Shown: positions 37,501-49,067, numbered from the stretch's first letter. The stretch: 64,000 nucleotides of DNA from Begonia masoniana (GCA_022432975.1 CM039502.1:6190375-6254374), one strand, 5' to 3'. Numbers and translations are program-made. The notes: a model not told the origin generated them from the letters alone.

Positions 37501-38886
37501 TATTGTGCAGAAGGATTTCTTTCCCTCTCATAACTTTGTATATTGTTTTACTAATGAATTTTGTTTCTTATTTAAAAAATGACTAATGTCTACTTATAGA
37601 CATAATCTAAACTAAAAATGAAAAATAATGAGCATAGCTAATCAATGAGCATCAATTAAGTGAAAACACTTGAATCTTAATCCAGAGAGAACACATAGCC
37701 ATAGAAGCTTAAGTATAAATAACTCACTTATAAATTTAGGTCAAAATTTTTGGATTTTAGATTGAAGCTAGCAAGAGAGTGGCTATATAAGAGTTCTTCA
37801 TGAAGACTCTTGACAATTTTGAAGGCCAACTCCAAGACCTTGAAGACGAGCTTAGATTTTAGAGTGCTTGGAGTGTGCAAACAATTTTGAAGCCAAATTT
37901 TAGAGAGGGACTCAAAAACGTCAAGGTGACAGAATTCTAATTGTAGAGTTGTTAAAATAGTGGATTTTTGCATGTTTTAATTGGACATGAAGATGTATGT
38001 TATATGTTTTTTGGTAGATTATGTAGATGATGGACTATCTGAAGTATTGGGGTCGATTATTTTAAGGCTCAGTTAATTTTAGATGAAGACTTACAATGAA
38101 ATTTGGCCTTTAGAGGAATCACGAACTGACGAAGCAGGCCTATCTAAGTAAGCCTATTATTCTGAGTTTTTTAAAATTTTGTTCTCTTTAGATGAAGAAA
38201 AATTGCTTGGAATTAAACATTTGTTTTCCTGAAAAAAGTTTTTCCCCTCTCTTCTCTAATAGTTTCTTATAAAAAAAAAAAACACTATAATTCGAAGAGT
38301 TCTTTAAAACTAACACTACGACCCCGCAGCTGATTAAATTATTTTGCATGTATTCTAATGCACATTTGTTATAAGGCAGTGATATGAATTATGTATACCA
38401 TGGCCAATATATAAGAGCATACTTTTAACAGCAGAATGAACACTTATAACGCAACACTTTGACTAAATACAAAAAAAAAAAAAAAAATAGTTGTCAAAGA
38501 AATTAAAGAGAACACATCAACTCCAATAAATGATAAAACAACATTCTGCAAATATTAGATGGTTAAATTTAATATGAAAAAACAAAGACAACGAGTTGTA
38601 CTAACCTGAAGACAATTATCCTAAAGAAAACCATAGTATCGAAGCCACCAATGGCCAAAATCTCTTGTTCAGTTGTTTCCCAGGCTTTCATCATCCAGCT
38701 GGGAGAAGGAACTAATCTCTCAAAGCAGAAGGGATCACTACGCCTTATGTGACTAGAAGCAAGCCTTCGACCAAAGTAAACACTTGCATTGCTCGGTTGT
38801 TTCCTCAACACAGAGTACAAAGTAAAAAGCACCACACAGATACCAACATTGATTCCAGCAGAAGTTAAAAGAGCAGAAAGATTCAT
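31527..38886 (-). CDS. OSCA/CSC1-like osmosensitive calcium-permeable channel (HYP1/RXW8 type)
   Basis: Ten exons read 5' to 3' on the minus strand: 38886-38606, 35146-35000, 34725-34662, 34555-34346, 33875-33696, 33535-33237, 33149-32873, 32682-32404, 32039-31806 and 31739-31527. Phases are consistent and the product is 727 aa. It starts MNLSALLTSAGINVGICVV, as OSCA2-like proteins do. Recognisable blocks include FERLVPSPSWMMKAWE, RAIPWSAKETYSDLV (cytosolic domain), WVTDLAPEPHDVYW, LIPVTFVQSLTQL, TGYLPSVILILFLYLVPP and VFFVNIFTGS of the DUF221/7TM channel core. Known members are dimeric plasma-membrane or endomembrane channels opened by osmotic or mechanical force. Length is normal and no broken exon is seen. 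Intron 1 (about 3.45 kb) holds transposon debris. The subclade is from memory. Confidence 0.92.
31766..31792. repeat. (GA)n microsatellite in OSCA intron 9
   Basis: About 13 GA units lie between exons 9 and 10, close to the exon 9 donor side. Confidence 0.9.
35200..35720 (-). mobile_element. Gypsy-like Pol C-terminus fragment in OSCA intron 1
   Basis: Minus-strand translation contains SDLENKVGFERGSNLVFRK followed by GGGLGK, resembling the tail of some plant gypsy polyproteins (LEDKV, FERGSNV). No LTR or polypurine tract could be fixed next to it. The assignment rests on this short block only. Confidence 0.4.
36300..37560 (+). mobile_element. LINE remnant (zf-RVT region) in OSCA intron 1
   Basis: Broken plus-strand frames read FEVRNKAFLRKWLWGFPMES (36416-36475), then FTWILLKGKLYTSDQ, then CAHCCHFRKTKSETINHIM and IECEVARQLWVQF (37147 onward). 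These are typical of the zf-RVT domain that follows reverse transcriptase in plant L1-type LINEs: tryptophan-rich WLWRF, a CxxC knuckle and HxxxxC. The fragment is antisense to the channel gene and inactive. Confidence 0.7.
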
Positions 38887-40450
38887 TTCTGTTGCTAGAT
38901 GCAAGCCTCAAACAACTTATCAACTAACCAGAAAATACTTAACATATTCACTATTTTCAAGGGCTGAAAACATGGACAATGGAATATCTTATACTGCAGC
39001 GACAAGAAGCTCTTGTAGATTCAGATTCCGTGTTCAGCTTGTTTGTGGATGTTTAGTTCCCCCTAATATGTTAGTAAAATACGTTAGTGATTCTTAGTAT
39101 AAGGAAATCAGATATATTTCATGAAAAATATAAGCAGAGAAATATTAAAACATCACATACATGATACAACAAAGCAATATGCTACAATACCAATTTAATA
39201 TGACAAGCTCGTTGCCTTGATGTTTGTAAACAGAATGCAACAAATAAGATTGTCTCAAAATGTTCAATTAATGTTTCCAAACATAGCTATTAATATTTTC
39301 CTTCCTTTTGCTAATTTTTTGTGATTTAATCATTGAAAGATACAAGTCGCTCTCAAACCACCAGATTTAGCAGACTCACCTATGCGAATATACTTACCAT
39401 ATAATTTAAAGGAAGTGCAACTACAACAATAATATCAGTATTGAATTCATGAAGAGCTTAACTCAATTTTTATGAATTTAAACTTCAACTAAACTAGTCT
39501 ATAAAATGCAGGTTTCTTTTGTTTTTTTTCCCTCATAGAGATCGTTTAGAACTCCATCAAGAAGCTTTAATCTTTTTTCTTTCTTTTTATCTATTTCCTT
39601 TAAAAAAAAAAAAACTATCTACTTTAAACAATTTACCAACGAGCGCAGAAAAAAAATCTAGGAAAAAGGGAAAAAAAAAACTTAATTGCAGTGTACTCGA
39701 TCATTCCTTTTTAGAAGTATTTCAATCAATCAGACATCAACAATATACCAAAGCACAATAAATAAAACCATCATGTAGAGCATTATTTGATGATTTTGCA
39801 AATAAACGATTCGCCTAAATTTATAAACCACTAAATCGAAAAACAAAGGCAGAGATCCAATTCAAAAAATTTGTATCTACAGATATCCAACCGAATCACA
39901 GGAAATCATGAAAGCATCGCGGTGAGTCACAAAATCCTCGCACCGAGTCACAAAAATAAAAACTGAAGATTCCAACAGAGAATCATCGCACAGCCAATCT
40001 CCCGACCAATAATCTTAAGAAACTAATTCCATATAATTACTTTTTTCCTAAAGAAGGACCAAAAAAATAAAAAAAAAAAACCAACAGAAAAAAGAACAAC
40101 TCACTCGTTGCCAACGATGAAAAACCAAAAAAATATTAACAAAAAAAAACTGTTGAGATGAAGATGTACATTATAGCGAGGCTCCGATCATCCTCTCGAA
40201 AGCCAGATAGACAGTAAACAAACGATTTTAACGTCGGTTAGGTTCGTCTTCAAAGAATCGGCGACGGCAGAGAAAAATAAAAATCAGAGATAAGAGAGTT
40301 CGTAAATGCTTGGCCTCTAACAGTCCGTAGTTGAATCAGCGACTAGAAACTACAGAGCGGAAAATGTAAGGCAGTGAAAGTGAGCGGATCAAAGACGAGA
40401 GAGAAGCCGAGAGAGAGATAGATTGAAGGGATGGAAAGACGTACAGGGAA
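38887..40450 (-). other. OSCA 5' leader region, probable 5'-UTR intron
   Basis: 40160-40450 read on the minus strand is a CT-rich, leader-like stretch (TCTATCTCTCTCTCGGC) with TATATTAAAA upstream at about 40493-40502. It fits a non-coding first exon, with an intron of about 1.2 kb before the coding exon at 38886. No conserved coding sequence is present. A 102-codon plus-strand frame at 38789-39097 is antisense shadow. RNA evidence is lacking. Confidence 0.4.
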
Positions 40451-40634
40451 AAGATGGCTTCAGAGTTAAAGAGAACTGGTTCACTTCAACCGCTTTTAAT
40501 ATACAACGTACACGCACTTGGTTCGACTTGGTTTTCTAAAATTTCACACAAAAACTTGGAAAACCCGGCTTGTTATCCAACCAAACCGCATGCGATAATT
40601 TTGCAACTCGAAAATAGGCGGGACCAACGGCTAC

Positions 40635-40759
40635 GCCACGTGGCGGGCATGAGGGTGACTGTCCATTGTCCAAATGTCAAACCGCCCATCGCCTAACTGT
40701 CATCAGTAAGTTTTAGTGGTGGGTCCCAAGCTTAGTGACTAATTAAAGGAACACGTGGC
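40635..40759 (-). promoter_or_regulatory. Two ABRE/G-box motifs upstream of OSCA gene
   Basis: GCCACGTGGC, a perfect 10-bp palindrome, lies at 40635-40644 and CACGTGGC at 40752-40759. Both are 190-310 bp before the presumed transcription start near 40450. ABA/osmotic control is inferred from motif identity only. Confidence 0.45.
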
Positions 40760-40979
40760 CCCAAACGTAGCGTAGTCAAATGATAATTAAAATTATAAAT
40801 TAATTAGAAAGTGGATTAGCCCACCTACTACGGTCTACGAGTGCTAAAGTTTTATTTGTTGACTATATACTTTATTGAATTATTTTTTAATTTGCTATCC
40901 TTTGTGAGTCATTGTATTAATAGTAAAAATTGAAAGTTTAGATAATTGAAAAATTACAATTTTAATTCAAGGGTAGAAG

Positions 40980-41418
40980 GTACAAATTAAACCCCTTAAG
41001 AATTGTTCATTTTGAACATTTGACTTTTTTTCAACAAAAAGAACCTTAAACTTTGCATCATAAATTTCGAACTGTTTTTTTTTATTTTCCTTGATTTGGT
41101 TTGTTCAGTTTAGACTTTAGATTTTTTTTGTTATACTCGTTTCGAGTCAGATTGGACTCAATTTTGGTTGATTTGTTTAGTTTTTGTTAATTTTTAAAAT
41201 TAAAATTAAAAAAATATATTATCAGTTTGATTTAGTTTTGATCAGAGTAAAATTAAGTAAGGTCTAATTGTTAACGGTGAAAAGTTTTAATTTAAAAAAA
41301 AAATAGGGTTTAAGCTAAACAAATTTAAAATTCAAACTTTATTTTGTCCAGAATTAAAGTTTAAGTTTTAAGTTGAACAAATAACACGAAATTTAAAATT
41401 TATTTTGTATTTTACCAT
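40980..41418. repeat. Dispersed MITE-like repeat, copy 2
   Basis: Related to 15187-15638: starts GTACAAATTAAACCCC and ends with AGAATTAAAGTTTAAG and an AT-rich tail. Both copies carry a middle run AATTTTTAAAATTAAAAT. Non-coding. Confidence 0.5.
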
Positions 41419-42003
41419 TGATTAAAACTACTGAATTTTATTCTCAAAAAACAAATGTTTACTTTTCATGTTTTGTCAATTCACGGGAGAAGGTGGTTGG
41501 TCGACTGGTCGACCATTAACAAATTGAGTGTAGCTTAGACACGAAAAAATAGAATTTTTTTTGTTCTGCAATTTCAACTAACTAAAGAATTTGATCCGTA
41601 GCATACTCTTTATAAACCAAATCTTGTACTAAAATTTTATATCACATAAACTCAACAAGCGTACGTGTTAGAGTGTAGACTAAAAACAGCCCAACATCAA
41701 ACTCTTTCTTCTCCCGCCTTTGTTCAGCGAATATAAATATATTGAACATTCTTACGGAATAAATAAATAAGTTTATTTTCTATTACTTTTTAGGGTAATA
41801 ATCAAAATCATACTCCAAGTATGGGTATTTAACAAAAAGAGCTTTAAAGTAATCTTGTAAACAATTTCACTATCGAAGTATGAAAAACTAACAAATCAAT
41901 TTTTGTCGACCCCCATTCTTAGAAATCGACCCTAGTCCTGCGAGATGGGGGGTGGTGACCCCACACAAGGGGGTGGTGAATCCCTCATTCTCGACAAAAA
42001 CCA

Positions 42004-42264
42004 TACCAAAGATATCAGCTTTACTTGAAATTTTTACCACATATTCAGCATATCATGGGAAAATAATTTGAAACGTTTCGTGATTTTTCAACACTTGTAC
42101 GATTTAATAAAAATTTTGACATCTATTTTATAGAATATTGTTTAACAAATTATAATAAATGGTACTAATGTTGAAAAATTACGAAACTTTTTATATTATC
42201 TTTTCATTATATGCTGAACACATGTTAAAAATTTTAAGTAAATTTCATATCGTTTGTTATGTTT
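42004..42264. mobile_element. Fold-back element FB, copy A
   Basis: Inverted arms of about 60 bp: TTTTTACCACATATTCAGCA on the left, and on the right the complementary TATGCTGAACACATG followed by TTAAAAATTTTAAGTAAA. About 100 bp of AT-rich loop separates them. Confidence 0.65.
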
Positions 42265-42611
42265 TTTGTCGAGAACGGAGGGTCATCACCTTCGATCTCA
42301 CTTGAACGATTCAAAATTATAATTTTTTAATTATCCCAAAGTTCAAAATTACCATTTTCTAATTACCCCAAAACCTCGCCTAGGTCGCACACTAACCCCT
42401 CTTCCTTTAACTTTGATGGTAATATTAACGCTTTCTTGGATGGTGGATGATGTGAAGAATTGGTAATTGAGGATCTTGATTCCATAGTTGTAGGGTTTGT
42501 GTTCGATTCTCAAAGCAATTCTTATTGTTTCCACCGTCACGCCTCAAGCTTCACCGTGAATGTATCAATGGCACTTGGTGTCATCATCGGTTCACAAGTT
42601 AAATTTAGGAA

Positions 42612-42806
42612 TAATGTTATATTTACCTTCTTATTATATCATCTTAAAATATTCGCTGACGTGTCGAACAATTATTGGTATAATAAATGTAGTAAATTAA
42701 CAATTTATAATTTATTATATTAATTGTACTTCTAATGCACCAATCATTATTTAATACGTTAGCGTGTATTTTAAAATGGTAAAATAAGAGAGTAAACGTA
42801 GCATTA
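42612..42806. mobile_element. MITE, copy 1 (TAATGTTA ends)
   Basis: Ends TAATGTTATATTTAC and GTAAACGTAGCATTA are complementary, and a central AATTTATAATTTATTATATT is shared with the copy at 62944-63124. Non-autonomous. Confidence 0.65.
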
Positions 42807-42865
42807 CTCTAAATTAATTATCTTAAATTAAATTAAAAAATATTCATATTGACTATCTCAAAAAA

Positions 42866-43122
42866 TATATCAAACGATATCAACTTTGTTTGAAATATTT
42901 ACCACATATTCAGCATATCATGGGAAAATTATTTACAAAGTTTCATGATTTTTCAATATTTGAATGATTTATTAAAATATTTTAAACAATATTTATAAAA
43001 TAGACGTCAAAATTATAAATCGTAAAAGTATTGAAAAATCATAAAACTTTACATATAATCTTCTAATAATATACTGAACATGTAGTAAAAATTTTAAGTA
43101 AATCTGATATCATTTAATATAT
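42866..43122. mobile_element. Fold-back element FB, copy B
   Basis: Same structure and arms as copy A (ACCACATATTCAGCATATC, then AATATACTGAACATGTAG), diverged by scattered changes. Confidence 0.65.
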
Positions 43123-43329
43123 TTTTTGTCTAGAACGGTGGGTCACCACCGATCTCACTTGAACGTGCCAAAGTGAGATTGACCCCCAACGTGAGATTGT
43201 CGGATTGATTTGTTGGTTTTTCATACTTCGAGGAGTGAGGTAGTTTACAAATTACTTTAGGGTAATTTAAGTTAAAGATCTTATGCTTTGAGGATGATTT
43301 GAATATTACTATTACTTTTTATGCTATGC

Positions 43330-44880
43330 TTTTATAAAATTCATGAAAATTCCATATTTATTAATTGAAGCTTATTATTAATATATATATATATATATTA
43401 TGTTTATGCAGTATATAATATAAAACATTAATAATGTAAATAAGTGTAAAAGTATATTTAAATAATATAAAATATATAATATAATTGTAGACTATGCCAA
43501 ATTAAATTATAACATAAAAATTTTATATTAATTGAAAAATATTATTATAGCTTAGAAGTATAGTTTTATAGGTCTCTTCTTCTCTTCTATCCTTATTAGA
43601 ATGTTGTTAGCTACAAAGAAAATAATTATTAAAGAATTAATTATTAAAGACTCAAATTAAAGACAAATTACTTATCGCAAAATTCAAACAAATTTAATGT
43701 AATGTTATCTCAAATAATTTTCAAATTTCATGTGCACTATATATCCCTGCACTATATTAAATTCATCTTTATTTCATCCACAATATAAGGCGTAAATTGT
43801 TTTAGCATTTATACTTAGTTTGAGCAAATCGTTATCATCCAATTTCATAGATCACTAAATCACATTTACACCATTTTCTTGTTTAATCATATCAAAAGAT
43901 TCATATTCAACAATCAACCACATATGATAATCTAAGGATTGAATGTAAATTTTATCTCAGACTTTCAATAAACATAATCATTTCTATCAAAATAAAGAGG
44001 TCTAGTAATAGATTGTCCCTTTCGAAGCCAAACATTCATATTGATAGCCATAGCAAGTAAATATTCAATATATTTATTTCTATCACGATAAAAGCTTAAG
44101 ACAAGGCTCAAATATCAATTGTATGATTGATCTAACATATGAGGAGGGTGAATTAGGTAAAATAATTTTTTTTTATTAGACTTAATTAGTTTACTTATAC
44201 CAAGTTTTATTCTTCTCCTAATCAATTCAATAGTTTAGCACACCAATAACTTTGAACAAAGTAATAAAAGAGTGAAGTAGATAATGCAAACTAATTTGTT
44301 AACGGTTCGACCAATTATACCTATGTTTGCACTTCAAGGCTTCTCATTGAATATTTCTTTCCAACGTAACTTTCTGGTTTTAAATTATTGATCTTCATTT
44401 CCTTTCTTTCCTCGGGATGAGTTCTCGAAGAAACAATGATTTTTAAATCAAAATGGGAAAAAGTTCTATTTTTTTTGTGTGGATATGGTAATGAGTTTTG
44501 TAAAACTAGTGAATTTATTGGGGGTTTCTTTTAATCTTTTACAGTATTCGGAGTATGTTTTTCTGATGAAAATATGAAGTTTGTAAGCTATATTATGATA
44601 ACTTAAGGTATCTATTTATTACACCTATTCTTTTATGTCGATAGTCTCAATTGCTAAGCACAGATCTGAACCAAACAAAGATTTCCTCAAAAACCAATCA
44701 TCTTCATCATTCACGTCTTCGGCAGACACCGATTTACATGGTTTTGTAGATCGAACGAGTCATTTCTTCTGCTAAAACTCGAAGAAGAATCAAATAGTTA
44801 GGTACTGATACAATCCTAAGCACCATTTTTTCCCGTCTGGCCAAACAATCAAAAAACAATCAACCCTGCGTCAACTAGAA
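43330..44880. other. Intergenic, AT-rich
   Basis: Contains an (AT)n run at about 43380-43400. The text around 44140-44160 (GATCTAACATATGAGGAGGGTGAATTAG) and GTTAACGGTTCGACC at 44298 resembles degraded LTR sequence of the AGGGGGGTGAATTAG type, but borders cannot be set. Confidence 0.35.
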
Positions 44881-44884
44881 TTTG

Positions 44885-46420
44885 CTATCCAAAATTCTCA
44901 TACCCTGAACTCCGATTGAATCCGACGCGTAGTAGGCTCCGAATCTCATCATCTGATTCGGTCTGCAACAACATAGCTTCCTTTCATGACATCGCCAAAA
45001 CAAGAATGAACAGAAGAAGCAGAATTGACGAACTTCCACTTACTTGAGGAAATGGAGCCATGCTTTGAGGTGGAATCGTGCCGTAATGGACCGGATCTGA
45101 TGGGGCAAAACCAGAACCAAATCGAACAATGGCTTCGTTGCCGGTTCTTGAATGCAGAATCTACATTATATTTCAAAGTAATCTCATTTAATCCACCGTC
45201 ACTCTCATCAATTGATCATAAGGCGAGAAAGAAACTTACATCTTTTGATAGAGTCCTTTCGAAATCCAAATTCAGTTCCGGGTAGACGGTAGCAAGTTTC
45301 ATAGATAGAAACTACAAGTTCAAGCAACAAGTTGAAACTAATTTGCAAAACAAAATCAACAAATATAAGCTAACAACCATGATTACTAAAACCATACCTC
45401 AACTTGCTGCTGAAGAGACTGAACGTAATTGATAATCTCATCCAGCATTACAGCTTTCCCAATAATCTAGACAATTAAACACAGGTAAACCATCTAATTA
45501 ACACCAGAAATTAAAGCCGAGACAGCTATAAGAGTAGTAATCACCACCTTGTTGCATCCAGGGACAAGCTCTTGGAGCAATCTCATTCTTTCACTAATCT
45601 TTTCTCGTCTAACCTGCAAAATTTGATTGAAACTACATAAAAATGGCGTAAGAAATGTGGTTTTCTGAGATTCTACATGAACAAAAAGCTATTTGGGAAG
45701 TACCCTCTCTGCAAGGCTATGACTGTTTGTTGCTTGGCCTCTTCTTGCTCTCACATGGATGAAATTATCCTTGGGAGCTTCTCCGCCGACCGAGTTCTCC
45801 TCGACTCCTTTTTCCCACTGGTTTATTATGCAAATCACTGTCCTCCATTTTAGGTCTTTTCTCACCAGGGATTTCTCGCTGCATGTTTTAGGGATTCAAC
45901 CATTACTCGTTCTACCCATGACAATAAAACGCTATAATTCGTAAGTATAGATTAGGATCCGCAGTTTCAAGCATATCAACAAGTAAATTCAGCTACATTA
46001 GAGGAAAATCTGGTGTCAAGGCTCTTAATATTTCGAAAATGTTGAGTTACTTACCTTATCATCAGAGGCTAGTGGTTTTACAGAAGGTACCCTTCTCTTC
46101 CCATGAGAGTAAGATCCGTCAGCTACCTCTTTTGAGACCCTTTCGTAGATTGAAGGACACCCAGGATTACTAATCTGGGCAGACTCAGGACGACCGAGCG
46201 AGCCAACTAATTCTGAGATGCCTTCATTTCTATCGCATGGATGTTTTGAATCAGATGGAAATCGAACAAGATGGAATGGGTTTTCATTTTCCATCAGAAG
46301 ATGGTAAGAAGCAGAGAAATCACTACGAGAAGCCATTGTAGAGGAAGCTCCAAGCTTTTCACTTTGATTCAACAGAAACAGTGAATCCCAACCCATATCC
46401 TCGTCGTCGCGATCACCCAT
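44885..46420 (-). CDS. bHLH transcription factor, BEE/CIB/HBI1-type, with a one-base frameshift
   Basis: Seven exons on the minus strand: 46420-46055, 45878-45704, 45613-45548, 45466-45398, 45311-45240, 45160-45044 and 44962-44885, about 313 aa. Exon 2 ends HVRARRGQATNSHSLAER and exon 3 starts VRREKISERMRLLQELVPG. Exon 4 gives AVMLDEIINYVQSLQQQVE and exon 5 FLSMKLATVYPEL. This is the typical subfamily XII domain, with the His-Glu-Arg contacts that read a G-box. The C-terminus EIRSLLRVGF is also typical. Exon 2 is 175 bases while phases on both sides require a multiple of three. Its first part (REIPGEKRPKMEDSDLHNKP) and second part (EKGVEENSVGGEAPKDNF) lie in different frames, so there is one extra base around the GGGAAAAA run at 45809-45816. 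Either a sequence error or an inactivating mutation. Confidence 0.85.
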
Positions 46421-47918
46421 CTCCCAGTTTCATCACCTAAACCACAAATTAGAGAAAAAGATAGAGAGGAAAATGGGTTTGACTAAAAACAGTGAGAATC
46501 TAGAGAACGGAGAGCAAAGTAAGGAAGAGAGATTTGTGGGAAAAAGAAAAAGTGAAAGGAGAAATCGAATGTCTCAGGCATGAAATCTTGGAGGCAGGAG
46601 AGACCTACTGTAATGAAATGAACAAAGAATGAAACTTGTATTGGCTGACAGAGGAAAGTGAAGCTTTAAGAGCATAAAGTAGACAGAAGTAGACACTGAG
46701 ATTGGATAAGTAACCAACAGCTCACCTGCCTCATAAAATAAAAGCAGATTCCCTTTCTGCTTTTGCGTTTTTCATTTCACTCAATCAAACACCTAAATCT
46801 CCCAACGCCAGACACAAACAGAGAAACCCTTTTCAGTTTTCAGATATCTGAAAACCAAACAAATTCGACTTCGAGTGAAGATCAAGAGATGTAGGCAGAG
46901 TTCTATCGCAGTTTAGGCAGTTGGGTTTCGCTAAAACACAGCAAACAAAGAGTCAAGTTCAAATTCCCATCGCAGACATAACAGAAAGCTAGAAAGACGA
47001 AGGTCACAGACTACAGAGATAGAGAGAGCCATAGCCAATAAGCCAACCCAACAAGTTACACACAATTACATGTTATAAAAGTCAATTCCAAGTGACTTCT
47101 ACCAACTGTTCTTCTTGTTAAATTATTGCAAAGCTTAGTCTCTCTCTCTCTCTGAATTATGAAATTCATTTACTTTACAGTTAAACCCAATTACATTCTA
47201 CCAAAAACAATCAAAACCCATTAGATAAATCGCTTTAACTGTACAAAAAAATCATGAAAATTCACGAAGATGTGGAGTAAAATGTTGGGAATGGATACTT
47301 GTCTTCAAGAACAAGGTTACTTTCATCACTACTTTTCAAACTCTCACCTTTATCTCGCCTTTCTAGCCTTTAATGTTCTGAGTTTTAACTGAAGCATTGC
47401 CAGTGCCCACCAAAGCGACAGAGGTGGCTTTGCTGTTTTTCACTAATTTTGCCACACCCACCCAACCAGCCAACCAATCTTACCATTTCTTCTACCCAGA
47501 AAGCTATGTTTGCAGCTACCATCTATCCTCGATGTACCCATGGGCTTTGATTTAGATCAAGAACGTGTTGATTTCTGAAAGAATAGTCTGCGCTTGTGGA
47601 ACGTAAGGAATAAAATGGTATCTAATAATCTTGTTCCAGCTGTCACAGCCAAGACCCAACCAGGCCGGTCAAACTGAGTTCTTGCAGTCAACACAGTTCC
47701 CTACCGGCCTACCCTATTCTTATTCCCGATTAATGAATCACTTTTCGCCGAAATCAGCGGCAGCCCTTCCTTCCTCCATGGAGGGTGTAGCTAAACTGTT
47801 TAAGAAGTGGATATCCTGTCGCTTGTCATAGACAACAACCTTTCCCTGTTCTTACGAGTACAATTTATTATTACTTTAATAATTAATAACATTTTCTTAT
47901 TGAATATTTTAACTCATT
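46421..47918. other. bHLH upstream region and intergenic, no gene seen
   Basis: 46421-47040 is probably promoter and leader of the minus-strand bHLH. 47130-47150 is a (CT)n run. A 66-codon frame at 47631-47831 shows no domain. Confidence 0.4.
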
Positions 47919-48063
47919 ATTTTGTAGGGTTTTTTTAAAAAAAAAAAACCTTAAGTAAAGGTTGGTTTTAAAAAAATCTTTTGTTCATCGAGAAAAACCT
48001 TAAAGTATTGAAAATATGCAATTTTAACCTCGTAGGGGGTGGAGAGGCCGTCCTCAAAGATCG

Positions 48064-48095
48064 AGTACGGCCGGTCCAGCTGGACCGGCCGTACT
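48064..48095. repeat. Perfect 32-bp palindrome
   Basis: The 16-base arm AGTACGGCCGGTCCAG is followed at once by its exact complement, with no loop. It is the most regular of the hairpins in this element. Confidence 0.95.
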
Positions 48096-48612
48096 AACCT
48101 CCTTTTGCAATTTTTTTGCAAAAATAGAGTTGGAGTACGACCCGTCCAATGCATGGATGTGGCTTGCAAGGTACAAATAAACTTGCTAATAGATAAGTAA
48201 TGCTTTATTCATCACTTGTAAGTTTTTTGGTGCTAATATTAACAGTCCTAACCAGATATTTATCTATTAGCACCTCATTACGCTTACGCCGCTCTTGATA
48301 GTCGTCAGTAATTGAGAAAAAAGTATTAGAAATATTTAAATAAATAAACATCAATTAAAATATTCATACGTTCAGAATTTTGATAGGACCTTTTAAAATA
48401 AAAATACAATAAATAAACAATACGTCAAAAAAAAATTTAATCTCGTTTTAACACCTTGTATATGAATTTTTTTAAAATGTCTAAAGTAAATAAAAAAAAA
48501 AAAAACCTTCGTACCTGGTAGATGAATATGGAGAAATATCGTCGAAATAGAAAACGATGAGAAAATTGAAGTGTGATTTTTCAAAATCGACCTTGTGGCT
48601 TTAAATAGGAGA

Positions 48613-48896
48613 GTCGAGTACGGCCGGTCCGACTGGACCGGCTGTACTCGACCCGCTAGAGGACAGAACCCGTGACTTTTGTCATGGGTTTGTTCCTCTT
48701 TGAGTACGGCCGGTCCAGTCGGATCGGCCGTACTCGCCCCTAAATGACAAAATCCGTGACAAAAGTCACGAGTTTTATCCATTGAGGATGACTGGTCCTG
48801 GACCAGCCGTCCTCCTAACAAAGAGTACGGCTTGTCCACTTGACGGGCTGTCCTCTTAACAAGGAGTACGGCCTGCCCACTGAACGGGCCGTACTC
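48613..48896. repeat. Array of five further GC-rich hairpins
   Basis: Hairpins at 48613-48652 (18-bp arms, 4-base loop), 48702-48735 (15-bp arms), 48784-48814, 48823-48855 and 48864-48896 all derive from GAGTACGGCCGGTCC. Differences between arms are mostly G-to-A or C-to-T, so G-U pairing in RNA would keep the stems. Shorter stems (CCGTGAC...GTCA) lie between them at 48667-48690 and 48752-48772. Confidence 0.8.
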
Positions 48897-49067
48897 CAAC
48901 TCCATTTTTGCAAAAAAATTGCAATTGCGTATTTTCAATACTTTAAGATTTTTCTCGATGAACAGTGTATTTTGAGGGTTTTTTTAAAACCAACCCATAC
49001 TTTAGGGTTTTAAAAAAAACCCTATTTTGCATTTTGTCAAGTCAGGATCGTTGCATTTAACTCACTT

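Larger units (their letters stand above)
41787..43325. mobile_element. Composite element with about 140-bp terminal inverted repeats
   Basis: The left end (41787-41925: ACTTTTTAGGGTAATAAT, AAGTATGAAAAACTAACAAA) is inverted at the right end (43190-43325: TTTGTTGGTTTTTCATACTT, ATTACTATTACTTTTTATG). Next to the ends are GGGGGTGGTGACCCC and GGTGGGTCACCACC blocks. Inside are two FB fold-backs (42004-42264, 42866-43122) and a small MITE (42612-42806). An 87-codon frame at 42460-42723 is not convincing. No transposase is seen. Confidence 0.6.
47925..49023. mobile_element. 1.1-kb terminal-inverted-repeat element with hairpin array
   Basis: Ends TAGGGTTTTTTTAAAA and AAACCCT are complementary, and the inverted similarity runs about 150 bp inward (GTTCATCGAGAAAAA, AAAGTATTGAAAATA). 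It is flanked by ATTTTG at 47919-47924 and 49024-49029. The interior carries at least six GC-rich imperfect palindromes around GAGTACGGCCGGTCC. No transposase is seen; a 181-codon minus frame (48393-48938) reads through the hairpins and has no domain. Superfamily is unclear. Confidence 0.75.

Noticed and set aside
42460..42723. 87-codon plus-strand frame
   Set aside because: It spans the edge of a MITE and unrelated sequence and shows no conserved motif.
48393..48938. 181-codon minus-strand frame in the hairpin element
   Set aside because: It reads through palindromes and AT-rich flanks and no domain is visible.
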